Of a DNA stretch of 5,662 bases, positions 1 through 5,662 are shown one piece after another. Under the pieces are notes generated by a model. That model did no database searches. It was not told where the DNA came from and was given only the letters and a program-made list of their open reading frames with translations. The translations under genes were made by a program, and so were the position numbers. The first letter of the stretch is position 1. Each line of letters begins with the position of its first letter. The stretch is taken from positions 4,302-9,963 of the forward strand of contig DCGG01000163.1 of NCBI GenBank assembly GCA_002315455.1. Direction: 5' to 3'. The DNA is from Lentisphaeria bacterium UBA1784 (GTDB lineage: Bacteria; Verrucomicrobiota; Lentisphaeria; Victivallales; Victivallaceae).

Positions 1-2
1 AG

Positions 3-767
3 GCTCCCAACGTGACCCGCATGAAGATCCTCGGAGCCAATGTGGTCCCGGTCTCCTTCGGCCTCAAAACGCTGAAAGAGGCGGTGGATTCCGCCTTCGC
101 GAGTTACGCAAAGAACTACAAGGATTCCATCTACTGCATCGGTTCTGTGCTTGGACCCCATCCGTTCCCCATGATGGTCCGGGATTTCCAGTTCTGCATC
201 GGCGAGGAGTCCCGCCAGCAGTTCCTGGAGATGACGGGACATCTGCCCGATGCGGTCTGCGCCTGCGTGGGCGGAGGTTCCAACTCCGCCGGGAGTTTCG
301 CCGCCTACCTCAACGATCCGGTGGATCTGATCGGCGTGGAACCCCTCGGCAAAGGGTCCCATCTCGGTGACCACGCCGCCAGCATCGCCTACGGCGAGCC
401 CGGTTCCATGCACGGATTCCGGAGTTACATGCTCAAGGACAAGGACGGCAATCCCGCCCCCGTCTATTCCATCGCCAGCGGTCTTGACTATCCCTCCGTA
501 GGGCCTGAACACGCCTTCTGGCACGACCTCGGACGGGTGCAGTACGAAGCCATCAGCGATGAGGAGGCCGTCGATGCCTTCTTCAAACTCTCCCGCTACG
601 AGGGGATCATTCCCGCGCTGGAGAGCGCACACGCCGTGGCCTACGCCATGCGCTGGGCCAAGACTCATCCCTACGGCTCCATCGTCGCCACCTGCAGCGG
701 CCGGGGCGACAAGGACGTGGACTACGTGATCGAACACTACGGCTACGGAGAAGATCATCAGTTCTGA
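3..767 (+). CDS. trpB: Tryptophan synthase beta chain, C-terminal part (5' end outside window)
   Basis: TrpB is the cytoplasmic PLP enzyme that condenses indole with L-serine to give L-tryptophan, working in a complex with TrpA. The reading frame is open from the left edge (first full codon at 3). About 254 residues are visible, which is roughly the last two thirds of a protein that is usually near 400 residues. Family signatures seen are the opening APNVTRMKILGA block, the glycine-rich PLP-phosphate loop GGGSNS (270-287), the SGLDYPSVGPEH block and the C-terminal SGRGDKD motif (696-716). The PLP-binding lysine and catalytic glutamate lie upstream of the window and cannot be checked. The GTG at 12 is an internal valine codon, not a start. 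The next gene begins 33 bases after the TGA stop with no terminator between, so the two are probably co-transcribed. TrpA is not seen downstream. Identification is secure. Confidence 0.96.
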   Translation, partial: APNVTRMKILGANVVPVSFGLKTLKEAVDSAFASYAKNYKDSIYCIGSVLGPHPFPMMVRDFQFCIGEESRQQFLEMTGHLPDAVCACVGGGSNSAGSFAAYLNDPVDLIGVEPLGKGSHLGDHAASIAYGEPGSMHGFRSYMLKDKDGNPAPVYSIASGLDYPSVGPEHAFWHDLGRVQYEAISDEEAVDAFFKLSRYEGIIPALESAHAVAYAMRWAKTHPYGSIVATCSGRGDKDVDYVIEHYGYGEDHQF

Positions 768-789
768 TGATTTGTTTCCTGCCGACAAT

Positions 790-795
790 GGAGAG
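790..795 (+). promoter_or_regulatory. Shine-Dalgarno site of the rdgC-like gene
   Basis: GGAGAG stands five bases before the ATG at 801, with an A5 spacer. This supports the chosen start of the RdgC-like protein. Confidence 0.75.
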
Positions 796-800
796 AAAAA

Positions 801-1889
801 ATGCCTTTTGACCGTGGAAGCGTGACCTTCGCCATCTTTGAGATCAATGGCGAGATCCCGGAAAACATCGTTGACCTTTTCGCCGCCGGCAAGGCCGGCG
901 CTCTCGACGCCGTGACCGACGAACCCGAACAGGGCTGGGTCACCGGCCATCACCTGCTGGATACCGCCATCGACGGGGAATCCGTTGACTTCGGGGGGAG
1001 TTACTGCCTGACCTTGCGTCAGTCGGTGCGCCGGATCCCGGCTTCCCTGCTCAATGCCCTGTGCCGCCGAGAGGAAGGCGCCTTCATGCGCGCCAACAAT
1101 CGGGATCGCATCTCCGGCAAGGACCGCCGGGAGATCCGGGAAGAGGTCGTTGAGAAGAACATCCAGAAGATGCCGCCGACCATTTCCGGAGTCCAGATGC
1201 TTCTGGAACCCCATGAAAAACTGCTTTACGTGGGAGCCTCCAGCCAAAGCAAACTGGACCTCTTCGTGGAGTGCTTCACCCGGACCACCAAACTGGATCT
1301 GCTTCAGGTCAACCCGGAACTTCTGCTGGAGCGTTTCTGCAACTGCACAGCCTCCAGTTTCCCCGGGCTGGACCTCACCGGGATCCCGGAGGAGTCCGCC
1401 GTGGGGCGTGATTTCCTCATGTATCTCTGGTACTACAGCGAGACCACGGGAAAACTCTCTCTCCCGGATTATGGCGATTTCGACCTCATGATCGAGGCTC
1501 CGCTGGTCTTTTCCGGCGATGACGAGGGCCGCGGCGCCGGCGAAGCCGTGCTGAAGAAAGGCGCATCCCCGCTCCGCAGTGCGGAGGCCAAGGCCGCGAT
1601 CTCCGTCGGCAAGAAACTGAAAAAGGCCAAACTGACCATCACCCGGGGTAACGAGATCTGGAACGGCACTTTCGATGCCGATAATTTTGTCTTCTGTTCC
1701 TTCAAACTCCCCGAGGGGGAGGCCATGAACGAGTACGAACGCTGTTCCGAACGGGTGGAAGCGCTGGGGGTGTTCCGCGCCGCCATCATGGCATACTTCA
1801 GGCTTTTCGTGGATGCCATGAGCGAGGGAAAACTTGCGGAGACCCGTCAGGCGCTCCGGCAGTGGGCCGGAGACCGGGACGCAGTGTAG
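801..1889 (+). CDS. rdgC: RdgC-like recombination-associated protein
   Basis: The predicted protein has 362 residues. I assign it to the RdgC family on layout and local motifs. RdgC proteins form a ring around double-stranded DNA and in E. coli modulate RecA-dependent recombination. Visible matches are GWV at residues 45-47, close to its place in E. coli RdgC, and an LTLRQSVRRIPASLL stretch (70-84). A charged segment (about 100-124, KDRREIREEV) leads into a beta-rich region (128-146) and a KLDLF element (151-155). The second half carries GRDFLMYLWYYSE (202-214), EAKAAISVGKKLKKAKL (262-278) and SFKLPEGE (300-307), which I recall from longer RdgC-type proteins outside the Enterobacteria. E. coli RdgC is about 300 residues, so this is the longer form. 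There is no signal peptide or membrane segment. The ATG has a good Shine-Dalgarno site. It sits between trpB and trmB in an apparent operon, and that context does not explain its role. Assignment is from memory of family patterns and needs a profile search. Confidence 0.72.
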   Translation: MPFDRGSVTFAIFEINGEIPENIVDLFAAGKAGALDAVTDEPEQGWVTGHHLLDTAIDGESVDFGGSYCLTLRQSVRRIPASLLNALCRREEGAFMRANNRDRISGKDRREIREEVVEKNIQKMPPTISGVQMLLEPHEKLLYVGASSQSKLDLFVECFTRTTKLDLLQVNPELLLERFCNCTASSFPGLDLTGIPEESAVGRDFLMYLWYYSETTGKLSLPDYGDFDLMIEAPLVFSGDDEGRGAGEAVLKKGASPLRSAEAKAAISVGKKLKKAKLTITRGNEIWNGTFDADNFVFCSFKLPEGEAMNEYERCSERVEALGVFRAAIMAYFRLFVDAMSEGKLAETRQALRQWAGDRDAV

Positions 1890-1895
1890 AAGTTC

Positions 1896-1900
1896 GGGAG
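1896..1900 (+). promoter_or_regulatory. Shine-Dalgarno site deciding the trmB start
   Basis: GGGAG lies five bases before ATG 1906 (eight before ATG 1909). It favours this start over an upstream in-frame TTG at 1834 that would overlap the rdgC-like gene by 56 bases. Confidence 0.65.
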
Positions 1901-1905
1901 CGCGG

Positions 1906-2523
1906 ATGATGACGGAACATCCTGAAGATCGTCAGATTGAGATCCTGACCGCGGCATACTGCGTGCTGGACGTGCCGGGGGACCGGGTGGTTGAACTGGA
2001 CCTCGGTTGCGGGTCCGGCAGTTTCACGGCGGCGCTTGCCGCGAAATATCCGGAACGGCAGATTTTCGCCGCAGACGTGATGATCGGGCGGCTTCGGAAA
2101 CTGGTCAAGCGCTGCAACCGTTCCGGGATCCGGAATATGAGGCTCCTGCGGGTGGAAGCCAGAATGCTGGTGGGCCGGATGTTTCCCGACCGCTCGCTCG
2201 ACCGGATCCATCTGCTCTGTCCCGACCCCTGGCCCAAAGGCCGTCATCGCGGACATCGGCTTCTTGCCAGCGACTTCACAAGTCAGCTCCACCGGGTTCT
2301 GAAGGAGAATGGTATTTTCCACTTTTCTAGCGATGACCGGGCCTATTGCAAAGCCGTGGCCGCCACCATGGCCGCAAGCGGGATCTTTCAGCAGACCGCA
2401 GGCGATGGGGAACTCGCCGACGTGAAGAGCGATTTTGAACTCCGCTGGCTGGAGGAGGGCAAGCGAGTGGAGCACCAGTGGTGGAAACGGATCCCCCTGC
2501 CGCCGGCCGGACCCGGACACTGA
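1906..2523 (+). CDS. trmB: tRNA (guanine-N7-)-methyltransferase
   Basis: TrmB transfers a methyl group from S-adenosylmethionine to N7 of guanine 46 in the variable loop of tRNAs. The 205-residue cytoplasmic protein is a class I Rossmann-fold methyltransferase. Motif I is ELDLGCGSGSF (30-40), and an acidic residue after strand 2 (D57) is placed to bind the SAM ribose. The family hallmark PDPWPKGRHRGHRLL spans 106-120, with D107 at the position of the catalytic Asp. The C-terminal signature SDFELR (175-180) corresponds to the usual T-x-F/Y-E-x-R, with Ser replacing Thr. The N-terminus is short, with the SAM motif starting near residue 30. ATG 1906 is chosen for its Shine-Dalgarno site; ATG 1909 would also do, and TTG 1834 would give 229 residues. 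The gene starts 16 bases after the rdgC-like stop and is followed by a strong terminator, so it is the last gene of this transcript. Confidence 0.93.
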   Translation: MMTEHPEDRQIEILTAAYCVLDVPGDRVVELDLGCGSGSFTAALAAKYPERQIFAADVMIGRLRKLVKRCNRSGIRNMRLLRVEARMLVGRMFPDRSLDRIHLLCPDPWPKGRHRGHRLLASDFTSQLHRVLKENGIFHFSSDDRAYCKAVAATMAASGIFQQTAGDGELADVKSDFELRWLEEGKRVEHQWWKRIPLPPAGPGH

Positions 2524-2540
2524 CCGGAAAACAACGTTTG

Positions 2541-2570
2541 AGCCTCCCGCTCCGGGAGGCTTTTTCTTTT
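2541..2570 (+). terminator. Rho-independent terminator of the trpB-rdgC-trmB group
   Basis: A perfect 9-bp stem (2541-2549 with 2553-2561, AGCCTCCCG arm) closes a 3-base loop and is followed by a T-rich run (2561-2570, TTTTTCTTTT). It begins 17 bases after the trmB stop. On the minus strand the same hairpin is not followed by a T-tract, so it looks one-directional. Its T-tract overlaps the last two bases of the convergent hydF stop codon. Confidence 0.92.
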
Positions 2571-3816
2571 ACCGTTTTTTGACGTTCAGATAGGCCTTGA
2601 GCGCCGAGGGGAAGGGGGAGAGCGTCCGCTCCAGCACTCCCTGCGCATGGGAGATGCTCATCCCGTAGTTGGTGACGGGCACCCCGGCCTGCTGCGCCAG
2701 TTGGATCCGGGAGAGGATTTCTCTGCGGTTGAACATGCATCCGCCGCAGTGGATCACCAGTTTGCAGGCGCGGAGGTCCGCCGGATAGTCTCGTCCGGCA
2801 CAAACTTGAACGTCCAAGTCAAACCCCAGATGTTTCTGCAGCAGCCGCGGGATCTTCACCCTGCCGATGTCGTCATCCGTCGCGTGGTGCGTGCAGGCCT
2901 CCGCGATCAGGACGCGGTCGCCGGGGCGGAGACGGTCGATTGCCGCCGCACCCTGCGCCATGAGTTCCATATTGCCCTTCAGCCGGGAGAGCAGAATGGA
3001 GAAGGTGGTGCAGGGAATCCCGGGAGGCGTCTCCCGCATCATGACGTGCACCACCTGGGAATCGCAGACCACCAGCGCCGGCGGATGCTTCAGTTCCTGC
3101 AGAAGTTCCGGGTAGCCGTCCTCTTTTACAACCAGCATTTTTGCATTGTGGTCCAAGCCGTCCCGCAAGGTTTGGACCTGCGGCAGGATCAATCGGCCCT
3201 TGGGGGCCTGAATGTCGATGGGAACTACGAGAACGACCGTTTCTCCCGGCCGGACCAGATCTCCGAGCAGGGGAGGCGCATTCAGAAAATCTTCCGGAGA
3301 AAGGGCCAGCACCGCCTGCTTGAATTCCGCAAGGACCCGTTCTCTTTGGAAACGGTTGGTGGCGGTCGCGGTAATGATGCGGTCCGCGCCGGACTGCTTC
3401 AGTTTCTCCACAAACTCCGGAGAGGCCGGATGAAGATCGCACTTGTTGACGACGGCGATGACGGGAATGTTTTTCTCTTTTGCCAGTCGGAGGACCTCCT
3501 CCTCGGGGGCTCCGAAGAACGCTCCGGAACAGATGAGAACGGCGACGTCCGCCCTCTGAAACACCTGCAACGACCTGCTGATCCGCTTCCCGCCGAGTTC
3601 GGAGGAGTCGTCCAGACCTGCCGTGTCAAGGAAGAGCACGGGGCCGATGGGCAGGAGTTCCATGGCTTTCTCCACCACGTCCGTGGTCGTTCCCGGGACG
3701 GGAGAGGTGATTGCCACCTCCTGTCCGGAAAGGAGATTGAGAAACGTGGACTTTCCTGCATTGGTCCTGCCGAAAAGAGCGATCTGCAGGCGAAGGGATT
3801 TCGGGGTGTTCTGCAT
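2569..3816 (-). CDS. hydF: [FeFe]-hydrogenase maturation GTPase HydF
   Basis: HydF is the cytoplasmic scaffold and carrier on which the radical-SAM enzymes HydE and HydG build the 2Fe subcluster of [FeFe]-hydrogenase before delivery to HydA. The protein has 415 residues, normal for the family. The N-terminal GTPase domain shows the P-loop GRTNAGKST (16-24), the switch region PGTTTD (41-46), DTAG (64-67) and NKCD (124-127). A central dimerisation region follows. The C-terminal iron-sulfur domain holds CTHH (308-311) and HCGGC (356-360), fitting the conserved C-x-H then H-C-x-x-C cluster-ligand pattern. All key motifs are intact. The ATG at 3816 has GGAAG seven bases upstream (3825-3829 on the minus strand). 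No hydE, hydG or hydA is in view. A terminator ends just 30 bases before the start codon, leaving little room for a private promoter. The gene is convergent with trmB. Confidence 0.95.
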   Translation of the reverse strand: MQNTPKSLRLQIALFGRTNAGKSTFLNLLSGQEVAITSPVPGTTTDVVEKAMELLPIGPVLFLDTAGLDDSSELGGKRISRSLQVFQRADVAVLICSGAFFGAPEEEVLRLAKEKNIPVIAVVNKCDLHPASPEFVEKLKQSGADRIITATATNRFQRERVLAEFKQAVLALSPEDFLNAPPLLGDLVRPGETVVLVVPIDIQAPKGRLILPQVQTLRDGLDHNAKMLVVKEDGYPELLQELKHPPALVVCDSQVVHVMMRETPPGIPCTTFSILLSRLKGNMELMAQGAAAIDRLRPGDRVLIAEACTHHATDDDIGRVKIPRLLQKHLGFDLDVQVCAGRDYPADLRACKLVIHCGGCMFNRREILSRIQLAQQAGVPVTNYGMSISHAQGVLERTLSPFPSALKAYLNVKKR

Positions 3817-3846
3817 TGTTGTTACTTCCGTAGGGGATGCCGGTTC

Positions 3847-3872
3847 AAAAAAAGAGCGGCGTTCAGCCGCTC
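3847..3872 (-). terminator. Rho-independent terminator after pssA
   Basis: Read on the minus strand, a perfect 7-bp stem GAGCGGC/GCCGCTC (3872-3866 with 3860-3854) with a 5-base loop is followed by seven uninterrupted Ts (3853-3847). It starts 37 bases after the pssA stop. It should end the psd-pssA transcript, and it lies immediately upstream of hydF. Confidence 0.9.
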
Positions 3873-3909
3873 GGATCGTTTTACTTCAGTTCATGGGATG
3901 GCATTGGCT

Positions 3910-4716
3910 TCACTGATCGTCCCGCGAGCGCCCGAAGGGCAGGAAAAACAGCGCAGTGATCGGTCCTGAACAGATGTAGAGGATGACGATCACCGCCAGC
4001 GCTCTCATGCGGAAGGCCGCCAGCGCCGTCAGCATCACCACGAGAAGCAGAAAACTGAAGCGGCTCCGCCGGGCGCTTTGAAGCCACTTCCCCGCATGGA
4101 CGTAGGGCACCGAACTGGTCATGAGCAGTCCGAGGATTGCCGCGAAGAAGGGCAGCACCGTGGCCACTTTTTTCAGGTCGAGCGCCTCCGAATGAGCGAA
4201 TAGGATCACGATGCAGATGGCCGCCGCCGCGCCGGGGGAGGGTAGTCCGCTGAACTTGTTGCCGGAGGCCTTGGGGCCGAAGATCGCCTTCACGTTGTAA
4301 GTGGCGAGGCGAAGTGCCGCACAGCCGAGATAGACGGAGCAGAGGATGTAGATCAGAAGTTCATGCCGCAGACTCAAAGGAACCCGGGTGGAGAGAATCG
4401 CCACCATGGTCGCCGGAGCCACGCCGAAAGTCACCATGTCGGAGAGGGAATCCATCTGAATCCCGTGCATGCTGGTGGCGTGGAGCAACCGGGCGGCGAG
4501 ACCGTCCGTGGCATCGAAGATCATGGCGGAAAAGATCATCCAACTGCTGATGACGCAGGCGTCCATGACCGTTGCGTATGGGACGTTTCCGCCACAGGCC
4601 CGAAGCATGTTCAGGATCGCCGCAAAACCGAAAAGGGAGTTGCAGATGGTCAGCAGATTCGGGATATGGCGGCAGAGGCGGGTGTCCCGCTCCAAAGCAT
4701 TTTTTTGTTTGATCAT
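3910..4716 (-). CDS. pssA: CDP-diacylglycerol--serine O-phosphatidyltransferase
   Basis: PssA is an integral membrane enzyme that joins CDP-diacylglycerol and L-serine to give phosphatidylserine and CMP. The 268-residue protein carries the complete CDP-alcohol phosphatidyltransferase motif at residues 71-93: D71, G72, A75, R76, G85, D89 and D93 in exact D-G-x2-A-R-x8-G-x3-D-x3-D spacing, with D68 just before. These aspartates hold the divalent metals and substrate. Features typical of the phosphatidylserine synthase branch are HIPNLLTICNSLFGF (17-31), AALRLATYN (133-141) and FSGLPSPGAAA (155-165). Several hydrophobic segments (roughly 20-38, 50-67, 97-109, 120-137, 163-175, 185-201, 221-235 and 239-260) suggest six to eight membrane spans. 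The ATG overlaps the psd stop as ATGA (4713-4716), implying translational coupling. The adjacent psd consumes its product. A strong terminator follows. Confidence 0.95.
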   Translation of the reverse strand: MIKQKNALERDTRLCRHIPNLLTICNSLFGFAAILNMLRACGGNVPYATVMDACVISSWMIFSAMIFDATDGLAARLLHATSMHGIQMDSLSDMVTFGVAPATMVAILSTRVPLSLRHELLIYILCSVYLGCAALRLATYNVKAIFGPKASGNKFSGLPSPGAAAAICIVILFAHSEALDLKKVATVLPFFAAILGLLMTSSVPYVHAGKWLQSARRSRFSFLLLVVMLTALAAFRMRALAVIVILYICSGPITALFFLPFGRSRDDQ

Positions 4717-5408
4717 TTTTCCGTGTCCGTGAGGATTGCAATCACTGTCTGGCCGCCGCGGACGACCTCACCGGGTTTGACACAGATCTCCACGCCTTCC
4801 ACCGGCAGATAAAGTTCCGTCCTGGAGCCGAATTTGATCATGCCGTAAACCTCGCCTTTGACCAGCTTGCGGCCGGCTTCGACGGGACAGACGATGCGGC
4901 GGGCGATGGCACCGGAGATCTGACGGATCGCCATGGGAAAACGTTTGCTTCCGCAGGCGGCGGTCCCGGAGATGGTCATGGCTTCATTGCGTTTGCCGGC
5001 CTCCGGATTCCGGGCATCCAGAAATTCGCCTTCGCGGTAGTTGGTGCTCTCCACTGAGAGATCGGCGGGAGCTCGGTTCACGTGAACGTTCAGCACGGAG
5101 AGAAAGATCCCGACCCGCTTGGCCTTGCCGGTGAAGGGGGAAAGAGTGAAATCGTCCACTTCCCCGATATCCTTCACCACTCCATCCGCGGGGCTCACCA
5201 GCAGGCGGACGTCCTGCGGAATGATCCGAGTCGGATTGCGGAAGAAGGCCGCGAAAGCGAAAAACACGATCAGAACGATTGCTCCGATGACGGACCCCGT
5301 CATGACCCAGCCGGCCTTGAAGATCAAGAGGAAACAGACGATAAGCAACACCAGGGCAACGATCAGCGCCAGCCCCCACTCTTTCAAGCCATATACGGTC
5401 AAAGTCAT
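4713..5408 (-). CDS. psd: Phosphatidylserine decarboxylase, short membrane-anchored form
   Basis: Psd converts phosphatidylserine to phosphatidylethanolamine using a pyruvoyl group made by self-cleavage. The 231-residue protein begins with two hydrophobic segments (about 11-31 and 36-56), anchoring it to the membrane next to PssA. The catalytic domain follows, with FFRNPTR (55-61), SPADG (72-76, D75), NVHVNRAP (107-114, H109) and FGSR (193-196). Cleavage is expected between G194 and S195, giving a large beta chain and a small alpha chain of about 37 residues. D75, H109 and S195 match the Asp-His-Ser set known for self-processing in this family. The FGSR form belongs to the short PSD class rather than the E. 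coli LGST form. ATG 5408 is chosen for its strong AGGAG site and promoter. The same frame stays open upstream to the window edge, but that stretch holds the promoter and is judged non-coding. The gene overlaps pssA by four bases. Confidence 0.94.
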   Translation of the reverse strand: MTLTVYGLKEWGLALIVALVLLIVCFLLIFKAGWVMTGSVIGAIVLIVFFAFAAFFRNPTRIIPQDVRLLVSPADGVVKDIGEVDDFTLSPFTGKAKRVGIFLSVLNVHVNRAPADLSVESTNYREGEFLDARNPEAGKRNEAMTISGTAACGSKRFPMAIRQISGAIARRIVCPVEAGRKLVKGEVYGMIKFGSRTELYLPVEGVEICVKPGEVVRGGQTVIAILTDTEK

Positions 5409-5415
5409 GATTTTT

Positions 5416-5420
5416 CTCCT
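5416..5420 (-). promoter_or_regulatory. Shine-Dalgarno site deciding the psd start
   Basis: AGGAG on the minus strand lies seven bases before ATG 5408. This near-ideal site supports the 231-residue Psd over the in-frame upstream TTG at 5633, which would give 306 residues. Confidence 0.85.
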
Positions 5421-5445
5421 GGATCGGTTGATGGTCCTTTCCCTT

Positions 5446-5474
5446 AATATAGTGTGAAGACGTTTTTTTTGCAA
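5446..5474 (-). promoter_or_regulatory. Sigma70-type promoter for psd-pssA
   Basis: On the minus strand TTGCAA (5474-5469, four of six consensus bases) and TATATT (5451-5446, five of six) are separated by exactly 17 bases. The predicted start of transcription is near 5439, giving a short leader of about 30 bases before the psd ATG. An unbroken A8 run (5492-5485 on this strand) falls at about -53 to -46, where an UP element would lie. This is a consensus match only, without experimental support. Confidence 0.7.
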
Positions 5475-5548
5475 GTGAAACTGCTTTTTTTTGTAACGGC
5501 CGACGCTTTCCCTTCCGGGAGTTTGTTCCGGAATGCCTGTCAATACGC

Positions 5549-5580
5549 TTCCCGGACGGTAAAGTCCGGTTTCCGGGAAA
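5549..5580. repeat. Nested inverted repeats upstream of the psd promoter
   Basis: Two alternative hairpins share bases: an outer 7-bp pair, TTCCCGG (5549-5555) with CCGGGAA (5573-5579), and an inner 6-bp pair, CCGGAC (5552-5557) with GTCCGG (5564-5569). They cannot form fully at the same time. Related TTCCGG blocks occur at 5514-5521 and as the perfect palindrome TTCCGGAA at 5526-5533. No T-tract follows, so this is not a clear terminator. It lies upstream of the predicted psd start and could be an operator region or the end of a neighbouring transcript. The rest of 5493-5662 shows no gene I can support. Confidence 0.35.
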
Positions 5581-5662
5581 GAACGGCGGAAGCGTTTGAA
5601 TCTCTCCCACAGCCACGGCATGAAATGTTTCAAACAGATATCACTGCTGTCCGGGGAAAATT

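Noticed and set aside
1834..1905. Upstream TTG start for trmB giving 229 residues
   Set aside because: It would overlap the rdgC-like gene by 56 bases, adds a non-conserved Arg/Gly/Ser-rich extension, and is less likely than the ATG at 1906 with GGGAG five bases upstream.
1798..2520. Minus-strand open frame of 240 codons antisense to trmB
   Set aside because: It is Pro/His/Arg-rich with no recognisable motif, and the opposite strand carries an unmistakable TrmB with its own start signals.
2647..3969. Long open frame of 440 codons on the plus strand
   Set aside because: It lies antisense to the whole of hydF, whose GTPase and FeS motifs are intact. The plus-strand translation has low-complexity, Gly/Arg/His-rich content, no recognised motif and no Shine-Dalgarno site. 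It is a shadow of a GC-rich gene.
5538..5543. Perfect minus-strand TTGACA as a second psd promoter
   Set aside because: No -10-like hexamer occurs 16-18 bases downstream; the sequence there is GC-rich (TCCCGG).
5588..5610. tRNA T-arm-like sequence GTTTGAATC
   Set aside because: The flanking five-base arms (AAGCG-type and CTCTC) do not pair, and no D-arm, anticodon arm or acceptor stem could be built on either strand.
5620..5662. Plus-strand ATG with an open frame running off the right edge
   Set aside because: Only 14 codons are visible, there is no ribosome binding site, and the sequence resembles no known protein start. It cannot be judged without flanking sequence.
1..5662. Search for a defence system, CRISPR array, insertion sequence or biosynthetic cluster
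   Set aside because: No direct-repeat arrays, transposase, terminal repeats or unknown gene pairs were seen. All six genes fall in recognisable housekeeping or metabolic families.

Overview
This is an ordinary-looking, gene-dense bacterial chromosomal segment with six genes in two convergent groups. By eye it is fairly GC-rich (my estimate is high 50s percent). HydF points to an organism with [FeFe]-hydrogenase, so probably a fermentative anaerobe. The long-form RdgC-like protein, the short class of phosphatidylserine decarboxylase and the overall gene style would fit the Lentisphaerota/Victivallales or nearby PVC-type bacteria. That placement is a guess from gene content and was not tested by any search.

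Left half, plus strand (1-2570): the 3' part of trpB (tryptophan synthase beta chain) enters from the left edge. It is followed after 33 bases by an RdgC-like gene, and 16 bases after that by trmB (tRNA m7G46 methyltransferase). A strong rho-independent terminator closes the group at 2541-2570. The tight spacing and single terminator suggest one transcript, although the three products belong to unrelated processes (amino-acid synthesis, DNA recombination, tRNA modification).

Right half, minus strand (5474 down to 2569): a good sigma70-type promoter (5446-5474) with an upstream A-tract drives psd and pssA. These two genes overlap by four bases. PssA makes phosphatidylserine from CDP-diacylglycerol and serine, and Psd decarboxylates it to phosphatidylethanolamine, so the pair encodes a complete two-step membrane lipid pathway. 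A second clear terminator (3847-3872) follows pssA. Only 30 bases further on begins hydF, the scaffold/carrier GTPase for [FeFe]-hydrogenase maturation. It runs convergently into trmB, and its stop codon lies inside the T-tract of the trmB terminator.

The rightmost 254 bases (5409-5662) hold the psd promoter, ribosome binding site and inverted repeats, but no gene I can support. I saw no CRISPR array, insertion sequence, tRNA or rRNA, and no convincing undescribed system. The most unusual points are the terminator sitting directly before hydF and the RdgC-like gene in a trp-trmB transcript.
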